DNA from: Sabellastarte sp. h YS-2021
Lineage: Eukaryota; Annelida; Polychaeta; Sabellida; Sabellidae
DNA: 64,000 nt
NCBI GenBank assembly: GCA_964017235.1
Contig: OZ024938.1
Coordinates: 56,721,816-56,785,815 of the forward strand
Direction of reading: 5' to 3'
Shown here: one piece after another, positions 21,312 to 31,367 of the stretch
How the letters are laid out: each line of letters starts with the position of its first letter
Numbering within the stretch: position 1 is the first letter of the stretch
Translations under genes and position numbers: made by a program
Notes under the pieces: generated by a model
Database searches by the model: none
The model's input: only the letters and a program-made list of their open reading frames with translations
What the model was told of the DNA's origin: nothing

Positions 21312-21450
21312 TCCCACCCCCCATCCCCCACCCACCTCTGGGACCTCCAGCTATTGAGTGACACTAAATAAACAAAGGTATACAGATCTTCTGTAATAGT
21401 GAGAGAGGTGTGGAGAAGGGGAGAGAGGTGGGGTGGGGGTGGGAGGTGGT
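21312..21450. repeat. Imperfect inverted C-rich / G-rich tract pair
   Basis: CCCACCCCCCATCCCCCACC at about 21313-21332 faces GAGGTGGGGTGGGGGTGGGA at about 21424-21443, ~90 bp apart. The two could pair, and each could alternatively form a G-quadruplex or i-motif on the appropriate strand. Confidence 0.65.
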
Positions 21451-21630
21451 GTTTGCTTCATTATCTAATTATCTAAGACAAAGGGAGTCAGAACTGAGAT
21501 TGTGTCACATATTTAGGTTGCATATATATGGACCACATATATAGGAATTGAGGAAATGAATAACTGAAAAACAATGCAAATTCTAAAAATAATGTAATAA
21601 AATAATAATATAAATAATATGTGATTTTTA

Positions 21631-21943
21631 AATAATATTTTATTTGTGAACAAATATAGAAACAGAGATACGCTTTTGGAATTATGAATTTAGAATGGAC
21701 ATTCAATCATCAATCATTTAAATACTTTGAAAATAGGTTCAGAGTTACCCTTTGCAGGAAGATTGAAAAGTATGATGAGTTGAGTTAAAAATAATATTTT
21801 ATTTGTCAACAAATATAGAAACAGATATGCTCTTTTGAGATTATTAATTTAGAATGGACATTCAATCATCAATCATTTAAATACTTTGAAAATAGGTTCA
21901 GAGTTATCATTGCAGGAAGATTGAAAATATGATCTGTTGAGTT
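21631..21943. repeat. 158-bp tandem duplication
   Basis: Copies start at 21631 and 21789 (AAATAATATTTTATTTGTNA). They share GAATGGACATTCAATCATCA, ATCATTTAAATACTTTGAAA and TGCAGGAAGATTGAAAA, with few substitutions and a couple of 1-2-bp indels. Confidence 0.92.
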
Positions 21944-22350
21944 ATGTATTCGACGTCTGGGGATACACCATCTTCCTTGGGAAGATATAAACTTAGTAGA
22001 TTGATGTGCTGAAGTTCATATAACTTTTCCCAATATTTATGGCATGCAACAAATGGATTAAATAAAAAATTCCCAATCAAAACGTGTGGCGTGAGTGATG
22101 ACCTGTCTGGGGATATTTTGGCGCCGAGTTGGCCCAATCTAGTTATAACAATGGGGCCCTTAGGGGCTACTACCTTGAGTGAGCTCGGCTGCACTCTCTT
22201 CTTTCAAAACATCCAGACAGTACCCATACTCTCATTCATTAAATTTCAGTTTTTGGCTACTTGCAGACCCGACTTTAGAACTGGGGCTCAGTAACTGGGA
22301 CTTAAACTGGTAATTTGGCAATAGTTTGGTATATTTTTAAATTCTAAATT
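21944..22350. other. Unrecognised DNA
   Basis: A 95-codon frame on the minus strand (21907-22194) and a 67-codon frame on the plus strand overlap here; neither resembles a known family. The minus frame runs into the 158-bp duplication, which argues against a gene. Confidence 0.35.
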
Positions 22351-22665
22351 CAAGAAAAATGGACAACATTCTTCCAGTCTCAGCTGTAATCCTGCCACCG
22401 GGTGGTTGAATTCAGCATTCAGTCCCACATGGTAAGCTATTGTAGCGCAATAAAATTGAAAATTTTAATTACTTAAATGTAGCTTTAATAAGCTACAAGC
22501 TTACCTTGTGGGACTGAAGAAAGTCCCACCCTGCCTCCCCGCTGTATTTCAGCTGAGGGGGTATGGGCTAAATTTACCACGAGAGAAGGATGAACTACCA
22601 AACGACACTACTATGGTACACACTAAACCATGGACTCGGCCAAATCCAAACGTCCATTTTTCTTG
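22351..22665. repeat. Inverted-repeat region around a DIRS-like terminal palindrome
   Basis: A 14-bp perfect inverted repeat, CAAGAAAAATGGAC (22351-22364) and its complement (22652-22665), encloses the palindrome at 22418-22518. The layout is similar to the larger structure at 27839-28246, where inverted arms also flank a terminal palindrome. Confidence 0.55.
22418..22518. repeat. 101-bp palindromic unit, probable DIRS-like terminal repeat
   Basis: It starts TTCAGTCCCACATGGTAAGC and ends with GCTTACCTTGTGGGACTGAA, a 20-bp inverted repeat with few mismatches. The centre holds GCGCAATAAAATTGAAAATTTT, which closely matches the centre of the DIRS-associated palindromes at 27689, 27998 and 33583 although the arms are entirely different. 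A half copy in opposite orientation is at 22703-22762. Confidence 0.65.
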
Positions 22666-22702
22666 ATCGTTACCTGGAGTCCTGCGGCCTCCCGAGTTAG
22701 CA

Positions 22703-22762
22703 TTCAGTTCCACATGGTAAGCTTGTAGCTACATTTAAGTAACTAAAATTTTCAAATTTAGA
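22703..22762. repeat. Half copy of the 101-bp palindrome, inverted
   Basis: TTCAGTTCCACATGGTAAGC, then TTGTAGCTACATTTAAGTAA and CTAAAATTTTCAAATTT, is the reverse complement of the right half of 22418-22518 lacking a short TTTAATAAGC step. It stops within the core. Confidence 0.75.
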
Positions 22763-24335
22763 ATGTTGGAAGCATTTTCAGATCATTCATCAAAAATTAC
22801 ATATGCATATGAAAGTTCAATTTCTGTATAAAAAAAAAAGATGCGTCTGAACAAGGTTACATGGCATATTCAGTCATTTTCTGGCTGTTTTTTCAAGATT
22901 TTCACAACTGTTGCCATTATTTTTCACTGGACAACTCTCGTAAAAAGTACTAGCCTTGACGTCACAGGTTCATGACAATGTAAACAAACTCTATCATTTT
23001 GGTACGACTTTTAATGCATACATATATACTTAAAAGATTGCATTATCTGTTTTTATGAAGTTTATTTGTTTATAAGACACCATTCTTTCACAGTAAGTTT
23101 CTGAAATAGCCTTGAGAACATTTTTCATATTTGTTTCAGATAAAAAATTATTTAGAGAGGTATCAAGCAAGTTGGATAAAAATCACAAAACAATGCAACC
23201 AGGTTCAACTCTGAGATGAGTTTTGATAGTTATTTTTTCAATGTCTTTAGAACTGGGCCTCATGCAAGGATAATCATATCTGTTCCCCAAATTAGTTCAG
23301 AACTTTCCCATGAAAACTGTAAACAATGCTGCTTTCATAGTATACATAATGTGTGTAGCCATCTACAGTGTATACTGTTGATCCAGCAAACACAATTCCT
23401 TTTTTCTTGGTCTCAACAAAGGCTTAAATTGAGAAGAAAATGTTACAACTAATTTCCAAAACTTACAATTATCCAAATTTAAGGTCAAGAAGTACTGAAC
23501 TACTTACTATATAGCTTAAGGAAAACCCATTATATACTGAATTATTTCATGAACTGATAATATAAAAGTTAGAACTTAAGGATTCTTTCAGAATAAATTC
23601 AATAAATTTGACTAGAACAGCATACTTTTATAAATGATTTAAGCAAATGAAAACAAAAAATTGCATATTTTGATTTCACTTTACATCATACCTTATCTTG
23701 ATAGAAGTACCAGTGATTAAAGGCAAAAAACAGTATCCAGTATATTTTAATGGCAACTTTTGAATTTGTCAACAGATTCTTAGTTTTATGTAAATATCTA
23801 ACTTGTGAAAGGCTACTTAAAAGGTTTAAAAACCTTGAAAAAATGGGAGGAGGCAATATCTCGTACAGATGTTTACGCTTTCTGCATTCCAAGACAAGCC
23901 TACTTATGATATGTCTGTGTTTGTTAGAACTGTTAGTGCCTTAGTGGTTTAAAATTAAGTAAAACTTGAAAAAAACACAGCATCTGGGAAAAATAAAGGC
24001 TAGTGAGTTTTTTTCTGGCAAAGAAACATGTTATCTTCCTTCAGTTTGTAAATATATACATTATATCTCCAACTAAACAGAACTTCGCTATGAACCTCTG
24101 ACGTCGTCAATCATCTGCTATGAGAAGAACAATATGTCAGCTTTTTACTCCACTTCGTGTTATTTATTTTTTTAATGCTATTTATGGCTCTTGTACCATA
24201 TATTTCTTAAAATAAACCACATTTTCATTCTTATAGGTTGTTTGTCTTATTAAGTTAACTTCACAATTTTTGTGAAAAATGTTTCCAATGACCTTTAAAT
24301 ATGTTTTTAACCTACTTTTTACAGCTAAACAGTAA
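22763..24335. other. AT-rich intergenic DNA, nothing recognised
   Basis: Only short overlapping frames on both strands; no repeats or element termini noticed over about 1.6 kb. This is the longest stretch of the window that looks like ordinary unique sequence. Confidence 0.4.
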
Positions 24336-24339
24336 CCTT

Positions 24340-24835
24340 GTTATTGTATCCACCGGATAAGTTCTTATAACTCGCTTATTATTGGTCCTAGAGGTTTGGG
24401 ATGGTAAACCAACCGATAGGAAATCATGGGCTGGGAATCTTTTGGTGTGGTCGGATTTGACCTTGGACCCCTCCTTCAAGGTCAAACGAGGATAGCCAAA
24501 GTTAAAACTGCTTATAACTCGCTTATTATCAGTCCTAGAGGTTTGGGATGGTAAACCAACATATAGGAAATCATGGGCTGGGAATCTTTTGGTGTGCTTA
24601 GATTTGACCTTTGGGCCCTCTTTCAAGGTCAAACGAGGATAGTCAAACTTAAAAGTGCTTATAACTTGCTATTATTGATCCTAGAGGTTTACAATGCGAA
24701 ACTAACTCACACAAAATCTTTGGCTAGGAATCTTCTGATGTTAGATTTGACCTTTGGTCCCTCCTTCAAGGTCAAACGTTGGTTCACTGGCTATGGTGAG
24801 ATGTCTTTCCGATGTGTAGGTCTAGTTTTTCCTAT
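24340..24835 (-). mobile_element. Rearranged internal copy of the 1647-3769 element
   Basis: Three units of the ~147-bp repeat lie in reverse orientation (TCCTTCAAGGTCAAACG near 24472, 24621 and 24762). On the right come the single-copy sequence next to the array at ~1975-2050 (TTCACTGGCTNTGGTGAG, GTAGGTCTAGTT) and on the left GTTATTGTATCCACCGG, found near 3669-3684. Large deletions and missing TIRs make it a non-mobile fragment. Confidence 0.85.
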
Positions 24836-24895
24836 TTTATAATTTTACGCGTGTGGCTATACCTTTTGTAGTAGTCGCATTAGAACAAAAAGAAT

Positions 24896-25081
24896 ATGGA
24901 TAAAAGTATGGAGAAGTATAAAGATTGAACATTGGATGAGTTGAAGTTGGAGCTGAGGGTAGGAAAAGTGAAAGTAACTGGGAAAAGGAAGGACCTAGTT
25001 AAAAGGTATGTTTATTATGAAAAATTGGAAAAGGTTAGTTCTGTAACATGGTCCACCATGCGCATGTATTTGTTTTCATGC
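24896..25081 (+). pseudogene. SAP-domain-like exon fragment with an early stop
   Basis: From ATG at 24896 the frame reads MDKSMEKYKD, a TGA stop at 24926, then TLDELKLELRVGKVKVTGKR, KDLVKRY and on to TGA at 25079-25081. The middle resembles the SAP motif, a short helix-turn-helix DNA-binding module in chromatin and transposon-related proteins (leucine-rich helix, a basic Gly turn, then K-x-D-L-x-x-R). The stop lies where SAP proteins often have tryptophan, so a single TGG-to-TGA change would explain it. A plausible 5' splice donor, AAAAG|GTATGT, follows the motif near 25006, so this could be one exon of a dead gene. At about 30 informative residues the call is tentative. Confidence 0.45.
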
Positions 25082-25421
25082 AGGTTTGACTGATCGCCAC
25101 CACTGCTGGATTATGGTGTTCTTTGAATAACTTCATTAACTTAAACAAAGTACGATGGCCCCTATCTAATAAAGGAAATACTCTAATATTTCAACAACCA
25201 GCTTTCCATAGTGACCTTAACCTTTCATAAATTGTCTCCATTGTACTACAATTTGCAGTTTGTGTGCATTTGTTACATAGCTTGGAAAGATTAAGAACAG
25301 TTTCTGAGATATAAAAGTGATGTTTAAAATTTGTATCTGTTCTTATTCAAAATAAATTAAGTGTAATCCCAGACTGAGAGGCCTGGGTTTGATTCCCAGT
25401 GATGTGTAAATTAAGACATCA

Positions 25422-25724
25422 TAGCTCAGTGATTGAGCACTCAGTCGGGGTGTTTGAACATGCAAGATCTGATGAGGAGAGAGAAATTGAAAGTAATTGC
25501 TTTCCTGGTTAAAAGAAAAGTGTTAAGACACTCACCTCCAACCTCTTGAGGTCTGCGGATCAACCCACAGTCCTAATGTTGAGAACTTGGTAGTTGGTTA
25601 CCAATGGTGACAGTTTACAGTACAGAACTTTGACCAAGTCTATGTGTTGTTTTCTTTTGCCCATAAAACCACCCATTGTGGTATGACCTATGCGATTTTG
25701 AAAGCAATGTTAAACAAGCAATCA
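25422..25724 (+). mobile_element. tRNA-derived SINE
   Basis: An RNA polymerase III A-box-like sequence, TAGCTCAGTGATTGAG (25422-25437), is followed ~27 bp later by a degenerate B box, GGTGTTTGAACATGC (25449-25463). The body runs ~250 bp and ends GCAATGTTAAACAAGCAATC, similar to the conserved GTTAAAC-ACCAA/CAATC tails of mollusc SINEs. Just upstream, GGGTTTGATTCCC (25385-25397) is a better B box without an A box, so an earlier tRNA-like head may have been truncated or the element is dimeric. No flanking TSD was identified. Confidence 0.68.
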
Positions 25725-26540
25725 GTGCCTGTAAATAGGCTCCATGTCAGCTGACTTTGTGTTTGAGCTATAGAGTGCAAGTCTTAAGTAGACAAAACAA
25801 TGTCTCAAATAGGTATTGCTCAGCTATGCAATGAGGTCCTGGCCTACAATTTTATTATGTTAGAGCTGACCCAAAAGTAGGTGAATAACATATTTGAACA
25901 AAATACTCTCAATGCAATACTTTTCACATTATAAGTGATTTGCTGCAAGAATTTATGTATTTTAGTGCATTAAAATTATTTTGAAAATTCATAAAACGCT
26001 AAAAAATATCCAGGCCTGATATTCACACAAGGGAATCTACTTGTACATATATGCAAGATATGAGAGAAATCCCTTCGATAGTGAATGAGAAAATGGTGAT
26101 AAAGTGTTGAAATTTTCACATTTTGGGTGAGGTACCTCTCTTCTAATGGCTCTGGGGAACAAACAGACATGTCTGTATGCCTTAAACAATTTACCATCCC
26201 AGATAAATAATGAATCTTATAAAAGTAAAAGCATGTCTCTGGGCCTTATACCTTTGGAGGAAAACACCCTAGAGTGCCATAATGCCTTAATAATGAAAAC
26301 CAAAATAAGTAACTTGGGATTGCAAAATTGTTTTGACTGGGGTCTATCCTCCTCCACTATGCTTGTGGGGGTTCCTCCAGGTTTGTGTGGATCTGCTCCA
26401 CATAGTGGGTGAAAAGTCTTTTCTTCGATTTCATATTTTGTATATTCATATTCACATTCCATTTGTGTTGTTTATTTCACATGTTCTTTACGTTGATGTT
26501 GTAACTAAATTATACTGGTGTTCTTGTAATTACATATAGG
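25725..26540. other. Intergenic DNA, nothing recognised
   Basis: Overlapping 70-90-codon frames on opposite strands near 25976-26539 have no recognisable content. No repeats seen. Confidence 0.4.
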
Positions 26541-26634
26541 TTTCAACACCATGAGATAGAGATATGAGAAATATGGCAAACTCAAGGTTTCAACACCATG
26601 AGATAGAGATATGAGAAATATGGCAAACTCAAGG
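26541..26634. repeat. Exact 47-bp tandem duplication
   Basis: TTTCAACACCATGAGATAGA…ATGGCAAACTCAAGG at 26541-26587 is repeated without change at 26588-26634, so the duplication is recent. A reverse-complement relative of its start (TCTCATGGTGTTGAAAATAT) lies near 20536. Confidence 0.95.
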
Positions 26635-26830
26635 TCACTGTGACAAGGTCAAATCAAAATCAAACCATGATATTGCATACCTACACCTCCTAACCAATGA
26701 CCCTACCATGTATCAACCTACTCCACTTTACAGTTTACACGATATATCCCATACAAGATTTTCAAACTCCAGGTCACTCTGACAAGGTCAAAGGAAAAAT
26801 TAAGGTCACACCATGACCTGGTCATGTCAT
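26630..26830 (-). repeat. Diverged reverse copy of the 146-bp DR1-bearing repeat
   Basis: On the minus strand it shows TGACCTTGTCAGAGTGACCT, TATCGTGTAAACTGTAAAG, TTGATACATGGTAGGGTC, ATTGGTTAGGAGGTGTAGG and a clustered set of AGGTCA half-sites, the same order as the units at 15874-16845. About 1.5 units. Confidence 0.8.
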
Positions 26831-27084
26831 ACGCATTCAACGATGGAGGAATTGTGTTTTCAACACCAGTTTTCATGAGAAGAAGACGAGCATTTATTAC
26901 GCTAGGCCCATTTTTACTGGCTAGAAGAAATCCAGCAAACTCGTCTGTTGGCCTGAAGAAATTATATGACAAGTGGCCACAGAAATCTGCGAGTTTTTGA
27001 AGTGCCGGTCATGTGACTTCACAGATCTCTATACAACTACTGGCAAGCAGATCCCCAAAGTGTGATTGGTTCAGCTGTCAAGAA
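26831..27084. other. Spacer, no recognised gene
   Basis: Includes the end of an 84-codon minus-strand frame without recognisable content. Confidence 0.35.
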
Positions 27085-27230
27085 GTGAAGAGTTTTACCA
27101 GTACCAGTTCTGTTCAGACTACCGGTGGGGACCCCTAGTGATGAGTTTTGCCGGTACCAGTCTGTTCAGACTATCGGTGTGGTCCCCTGTTAGCTAGCAA
27201 GAAGAGAGGGTGTGTTTTACCGGTACCAGT
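27085..27230. repeat. ~50-bp tandem repeat with ACCGGT motifs
   Basis: GAGTTTTACCAGTACCAGTT…CAGACTACCGGTGGGGACCC is followed by GAGTTTTGCCGGTACCAGTC…CAGACTATCGGTGTGGTCCC and a partial third GTGTTTTACCGGTACCAGTT. ACCGGT-rich sequence of this kind continues into the DIRS element that follows. Confidence 0.8.
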
Positions 27231-27239
27231 TGCGGGGGA

Positions 27240-27688
27240 ATCACTGATTGGTCCAAGGTGGCCCAACATGCCTGGTTCTGGGATCTCTTGATTATGTCAA
27301 GTCAGATTCCTTGGTAGCTTTCCAACCTCCTCTCTCAACCATTCAATCAGACTCCTCACAGGAATCTGTCAAAATTAGATCTGCGTGCATGGCTCCTAGA
27401 GCCTCAGCAACCAAGGAGCAGGGCTTCTCTGAAGCAGTGGCAGCAGGAATTGAGGCTCCTCAAGAGGATCAACCAGATCAGTCATTGCTGACAACTGGGT
27501 AATTCACCAATAAATTTCAGCATGATGAGAATCTTGCTTGTCTCTTGGACAGTTCACAGAGACAGACCTAAGGGTCGGAGGGACATCCCCTCCTGGAACC
27601 TCCCCAGAGGGAATTTTCTTATCATTTGTGAGTTCACCTAAGTCCCTAGTAACTTAACCTCCGACCAAGCGGTAGTTATTCAGCAATT
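27240..27688 (+). pseudogene. DIRS-type element, 3' fragment with internal deletion
   Basis: It opens with a decayed GWPNMPWFWDL-type linker (TGGCCCAACATGCCTGGTTC) between RNase H and recombinase, continues through a LRAWLLEP-like block near 27380 and the HRDRPKGRRDIPSWNLP block near 27553-27605, then jumps to the element's non-coding 3' end (CCCTAGTAACTTA…GGTAGTTATTCAGCAATT). The recombinase core is missing: the coding part breaks off right after that block, within a few bases of GAATTTTCTTATC. In-frame stops and frameshifts are present. The same 3' end lies in order at 33505-33582. Confidence 0.82.
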
Positions 27689-27777
27689 ATCCATTGGATA
27701 GGATGTATTAACGCAATAAAATTGCAACTTTAATAAGTAAATTAAATTTTTATAAGTTAATACCCTATCCAATGGAC
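27689..27777 (+). repeat. DIRS terminal palindrome, copy 1 (forward)
   Basis: An 89-bp unit with inverted ends TCCATTGGATAGG and CCTATCCAATGGA, and ACGCAATAAAATTGCAACTT in its asymmetric centre. It closes the truncated DIRS copy at 27240-27688, just as the 33583-33670 copy closes the longer element. Confidence 0.85.
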
Positions 27778-27838
27778 AGGCAAGGCCCTACCAACCGACC
27801 CCGGTACCAGCTTACTAGGGGTCTAAATCTGTTTAGAC

Positions 27839-28246
27839 AACGAAAAAGATGAACTGACGTCACTCTGTCTAGACAGGAAGCAAGTATGATGCGCCACCTA
27901 GTGAATGCACACTACTGACCGGTCCTGCCGGTATTATATACAGGACGTCTTTTTCTGGCATTTGGCAGGACCGGTCGCGCCAACCGGTAAAGCAAGTGTC
28001 CATTGGATAGGGTATTAACTTATAAAAATTTAATTTACTTATTAAATTTGCAATTTTATTGCGTTGATACATCCTATCCAATGGACAATTGCTAAACCGG
28101 TCGGCGCAGACCGGCCCGCCAAACGTCAGAAAAAGACGTCCTGTGTTGCCACCGGCTGGCCGGTCCGTAGTACTGTGCACTCCCCAGATGGCGCCTCGTA
28201 CTTCCTTCCTGTCTAGACAACCTGATGTCATAGCATCTTTTTCGTT
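27839..28246. repeat. 408-bp palindrome centred on a DIRS terminal repeat
   Basis: Arms 27839-27997 and 28087-28246 are inverted copies (AACGAAAAAGATG; GTCTAGACAGGAAG; ACAGGACGTCTTTTTCTG; GACCGGT; then AGCAANTGTCCATTGG), diverged by ~20-25% as judged by eye. The centre is the 89-bp terminal unit. It looks like two DIRS 5' ends meeting head to head and sharing one terminal repeat. A cruciform is possible. Confidence 0.82.
27998..28086 (-). repeat. DIRS terminal palindrome, copy 2 (reverse)
   Basis: The reverse complement of the units at 27689 and 33583, with GTCCATTGGATAGGGTATTA at its left and CCTATCCAATGGAC at its right. Its inverted orientation relative to the 33583 copy is what DIRS inverted terminal repeats require. 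Confidence 0.85.
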
Positions 28247-28721
28247 TGGCGCGTGTACTGTGCAGATGTGTTTTCAACATCTCCAGATTTGTTTAAGGAA
28301 AAGTGTGCTTTATGACGGATTTTCAACCTTATATGTGGATATTTTCAGTGTAGAAGTGTTTTCTACTAATCAAGCACGGATATACATTTATAAATCTGCT
28401 GGAAACGCTCCCTAGCTGACTCAATTTAGTGTTGACGATAGGGCAGTAATCTACGAGAAATATGAAGGCAGCCTTTTTTCTAGTTTCCTCCCATTCAACA
28501 ATTGTGTTGTTAGGGGCAGATCGACAATATTTAGAAATATAATGAATATACTTACAAGGTATTTTTATCCGTGTTTTTTGTTTGAATGTACCTGCTGTAA
28601 CCTTCCAGCTACAATCACCATAGAAACGTCTTTTCTAGTACTACAATACACAGGAAACTTCAGTCTACATAGTTTTGAACACTGTAAAGAAGGAATTCCC
28701 CAAGCAAGATGCATTCTTCAG

Positions 28722-29650
28722 CTTCAGAGCGCACTGGTACCGACTTCTCTGCTGTATAGAATCAGTCACACCAGCCTAGGTCGAGTATATAGTGTTTTTT
28801 CATCAGAAGCAAGAGATGAATTCTTCAGATTTCTTCAGAGCACACTGGTCCAGACATCTTTGCTGTAACGCATTAGTCGACCGGCAAGCTCGTATTCAGC
28901 CGACCTCACCTAGTATTTACATAGAAGAAACTTCATCTTATCACTCTCAGTCCCACCCTTGTGGACCCGGCACTTGTGTCGGTAGTAAGGGCAGTGGATG
29001 GCCAGGACACTGGTTTGAGTGCACAGCCGGCTGAGCATCCAACTTCAGACCGGCATCGACCAGGACTTTCATCTTCAGAGCACACTGGTCCAGGCTTCTC
29101 TGTTTTTAAGCTTCAGCCGACCGGCCAGCTCAAAAGAACGCGACCTCTGACGTCATATCCAGTCAGCCAATCGCGTGTCCTTCCGACCAATCACGAAGCA
29201 GGTCACGTGTCTTTCAGAACTCACGTCTACTGTGATCCCAGTCCCTGCTTTGCAGACCCGACCTTGTTGTTGGTAGTGGGGTTTTGTGGACTGTAAAGTT
29301 GCTGGTAAGGCATCACACAAAGAACGCGAATACTGACATCATCTCCAGTTAGCCAATCGTGTGTCTTTCCGACCAAATCCCGAAGCTGGTCACATGTTTT
29401 CACCGACCAGGAAGGTCGGAACTGCGTTCTTCACAACTTACGTCTACTGTGATACCAGTCCCTCTCTCATGGACTGGCCTTCGATGTCGGTAGTGGGGTT
29501 TGTGGATTAACAGAATACTGCGCATTTGCATGTTTAAGTATCACAAAAGAACGCGACAACTGACGAGCTCCAACCAGCCAATCGCGTGTCTTTCCGACCA
29601 GCAGGCTGGTCACGTGACACACCGAACACCAAGTGTTTCTAAAAATAGTT
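28722..29650. repeat. Repeated blocks in the DIRS 5' region
   Basis: CTTCAGAGCNCACTGGTMC recurs near 28722, 28833 and 29073. A longer unit starting AAAGAACGCG recurs near 29133, 29319 and 29546 with CAGCCAATCGCGTGTC, TTTCCGACCA, GGTCACGTG and, in the first two, ACGTCTACTGTGAT-CCAGTCCC and GTAGTGGGGTTT. The unit length varies (about 187 and 227 bp). CCAAT and CACGTG/ACGTCA-type motifs recur in each, as expected of a duplicated promoter-like region, but promoter function is inference. Confidence 0.75.
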
Positions 29651-29746
29651 CACAAGGGCTTTCCCAGCAACTGTCAAACCTACAAATAAGAAGTGCGATT
29701 AAAGAAATACTTTAATTAATGGAGGAAACCTACAGCAAGCTGAAAT

Positions 29747-29985
29747 CAACAACTGGTTACAGTGTACCGGCTGGTTCTGGCTACACAGCCTTGTACACTT
29801 GCTTTAACAACTGGTTACAGAGTGTACCGGCTGGTACTGGCTACACAGCCTTGTACACTTGCTTTAACAACTGGTTACAGAGTGTACCGACCAGTACCTG
29901 CTACACAGTCTTGTACTCTTGCTTCAACAACTGGTTACAGAGTGTACCGGCCGATACTGGCTATACAGCCTGGTACACTTTAGCA
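29747..29985 (+). repeat. 60-bp minisatellite, four in-frame copies
   Basis: CAACTGGTTACAGNGTACCG, then GCTGGTACTGGCTACACAGC and CTTGTACACTTGCTTTAA form a 60-bp unit near 29750, 29808, 29868 and 29928 (first copy 2 bp short). Because 60 is a multiple of three, a 132-codon frame (29719-30117) encodes a 20-residue repeat (NNWLQSVPAGTGYTALYTCF). It lies where a DIRS gag might start, but nothing in it resembles gag and a stop-free repeat unit alone explains the frame. Confidence 0.88.
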
Positions 29986-30579
29986 ATTGGCTACATATGG
30001 CTTCAACCTACCGGTTACAAGTCTACCGACAGGGTACTGCCTACACAGTCCTTACTGTACAGTGCTTCACCCAACTGGTTACATAAGCTGGCTAAATATA
30101 GACCAGTGGCTGTGTAAATGCGTTGGTGACCCCAGCCTGCCAATTTTTTGCCGGTTACAGAGAATTACTGTTTACAGTAAATTACAGGTTATGGAGACCT
30201 GGTACCGGGCAGAGTTGCCCAAGGTAAATTTGGTTACAAAAAAAAAATGGTGGTCGATAGTCAACAAGTTTTTCATTACATCCGGCCAGGGGTCAGCCAT
30301 CTCACGAGTGACAGTTACTGTGTACCTTGCAGGATGCTGACCCGTGGGCAAAGAGTCTGTTAAATGTGAAAAGTTGTCTCAGCCTCACCGGACCGGACCA
30401 CAGCAAGAACAGCGAGACTGTTTACTTGGATCATTTTCATCGGACCGGACCAGTGTCCGGAGGGACAGGAAATGTTGGTCAGGCTGTCAAATGTCTCAAG
30501 GTGGCACACATCTGCCTGTAGGGTCCAGACTAAATACATATTGGGAACTTGCGAAGCTTTAGGGCCTGGACCCTAGGTA

Positions 30580-31250
30580 GTACAAGTGTTAAAGGAGGGC
30601 TACACTCCCTTTCCAGTCAAGACCAAGCTTGACAAGGCCACCCATATTATCAGCTGCTGTGTGCATCCTCACAGAAACCTTTCTTGGTTCCAAAACCACG
30701 CAACTCTTGGAGACCTATACATAGGTCTGAGCAAACCAAACCTTTCAGAGACCATCAGGACCAGTGGGTTACCTCAATAGGTTTCAAGAACTCCTACTTC
30801 TATATGCTAATGCAGGAACTTTTCATGAAATATTGAGTTTTCATGTCCAGGGTCGGACATACCAGTTCAAAGCACTGTCTTTCGGTGTGCCCACTGCACC
30901 CATGGAGCTCACTATAGTAGCAAAGGAGTTGAAACTGATGGCCATGCACAAGGGTATAAGAATCCACCAGTACCTAGATGACTGGTTGGTGAAAGCCACA
31001 TCCCACCAGGTGTGTCTCCGGCATACACAAGATCTAGTGAAAATATGCCAAGAATAAGGTTGGCTGGTGAATTTAGAAAATCGGAACTGGAGCCAAGCAG
31101 GCCTTCGACCTTGTAGGTTACCAGTTTGACCTCATGGCCGGTCGAGTCCGACCTACACTGGACTGTTGGCAGAACCTTCAGGACAAATACTATAAATACT
31201 GTCACTGCCGGCCTGTCCGGTCCAGCAGTTCATGTCTCTGATAGGTTTAA
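30580..31250 (+). pseudogene. DIRS reverse transcriptase, decayed
   Basis: The enzyme would copy the element's RNA into DNA. Recognisable blocks are VQVLKEGYTPFP near 30583, the C-PHRN block near 30660, an LVPKP-like stretch near 30690, FHVQGRTYQFKALSFGVPTAPMEL from about 30838, and KGIRIHQYLDDWLVKA with the catalytic YLDD at 30971-30982. AGRVRPT-like and QNLQD-type sequence follows near 31140-31180. The longest open piece is 30764-31057; stops and frame changes break it before (30777) and after (31055), and part of the palm upstream is missing or scrambled. The related copy at 35226 covers only the C-terminal end. Confidence 0.88.
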
Positions 31251-31367
31251 TAACAGCCACAGGAAAGCAAGTTCACCCAGGCTGACTTCATAGGAGAACA
31301 GCTGGAGGGTACCGGAGTCACTAGAAAAGGTGATTCCAATATTGAGATTCTTGCACCCACATTTACA

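Noticed and set aside
21907-22194. 95-codon minus-strand ORF as a gene
   Set aside because: Runs into a tandem duplication and has no recognisable family; no splice or start context.
25385-25463. Functional tRNA gene
   Set aside because: B box degenerate, no cloverleaf stems could be drawn, and the body continues as a SINE.
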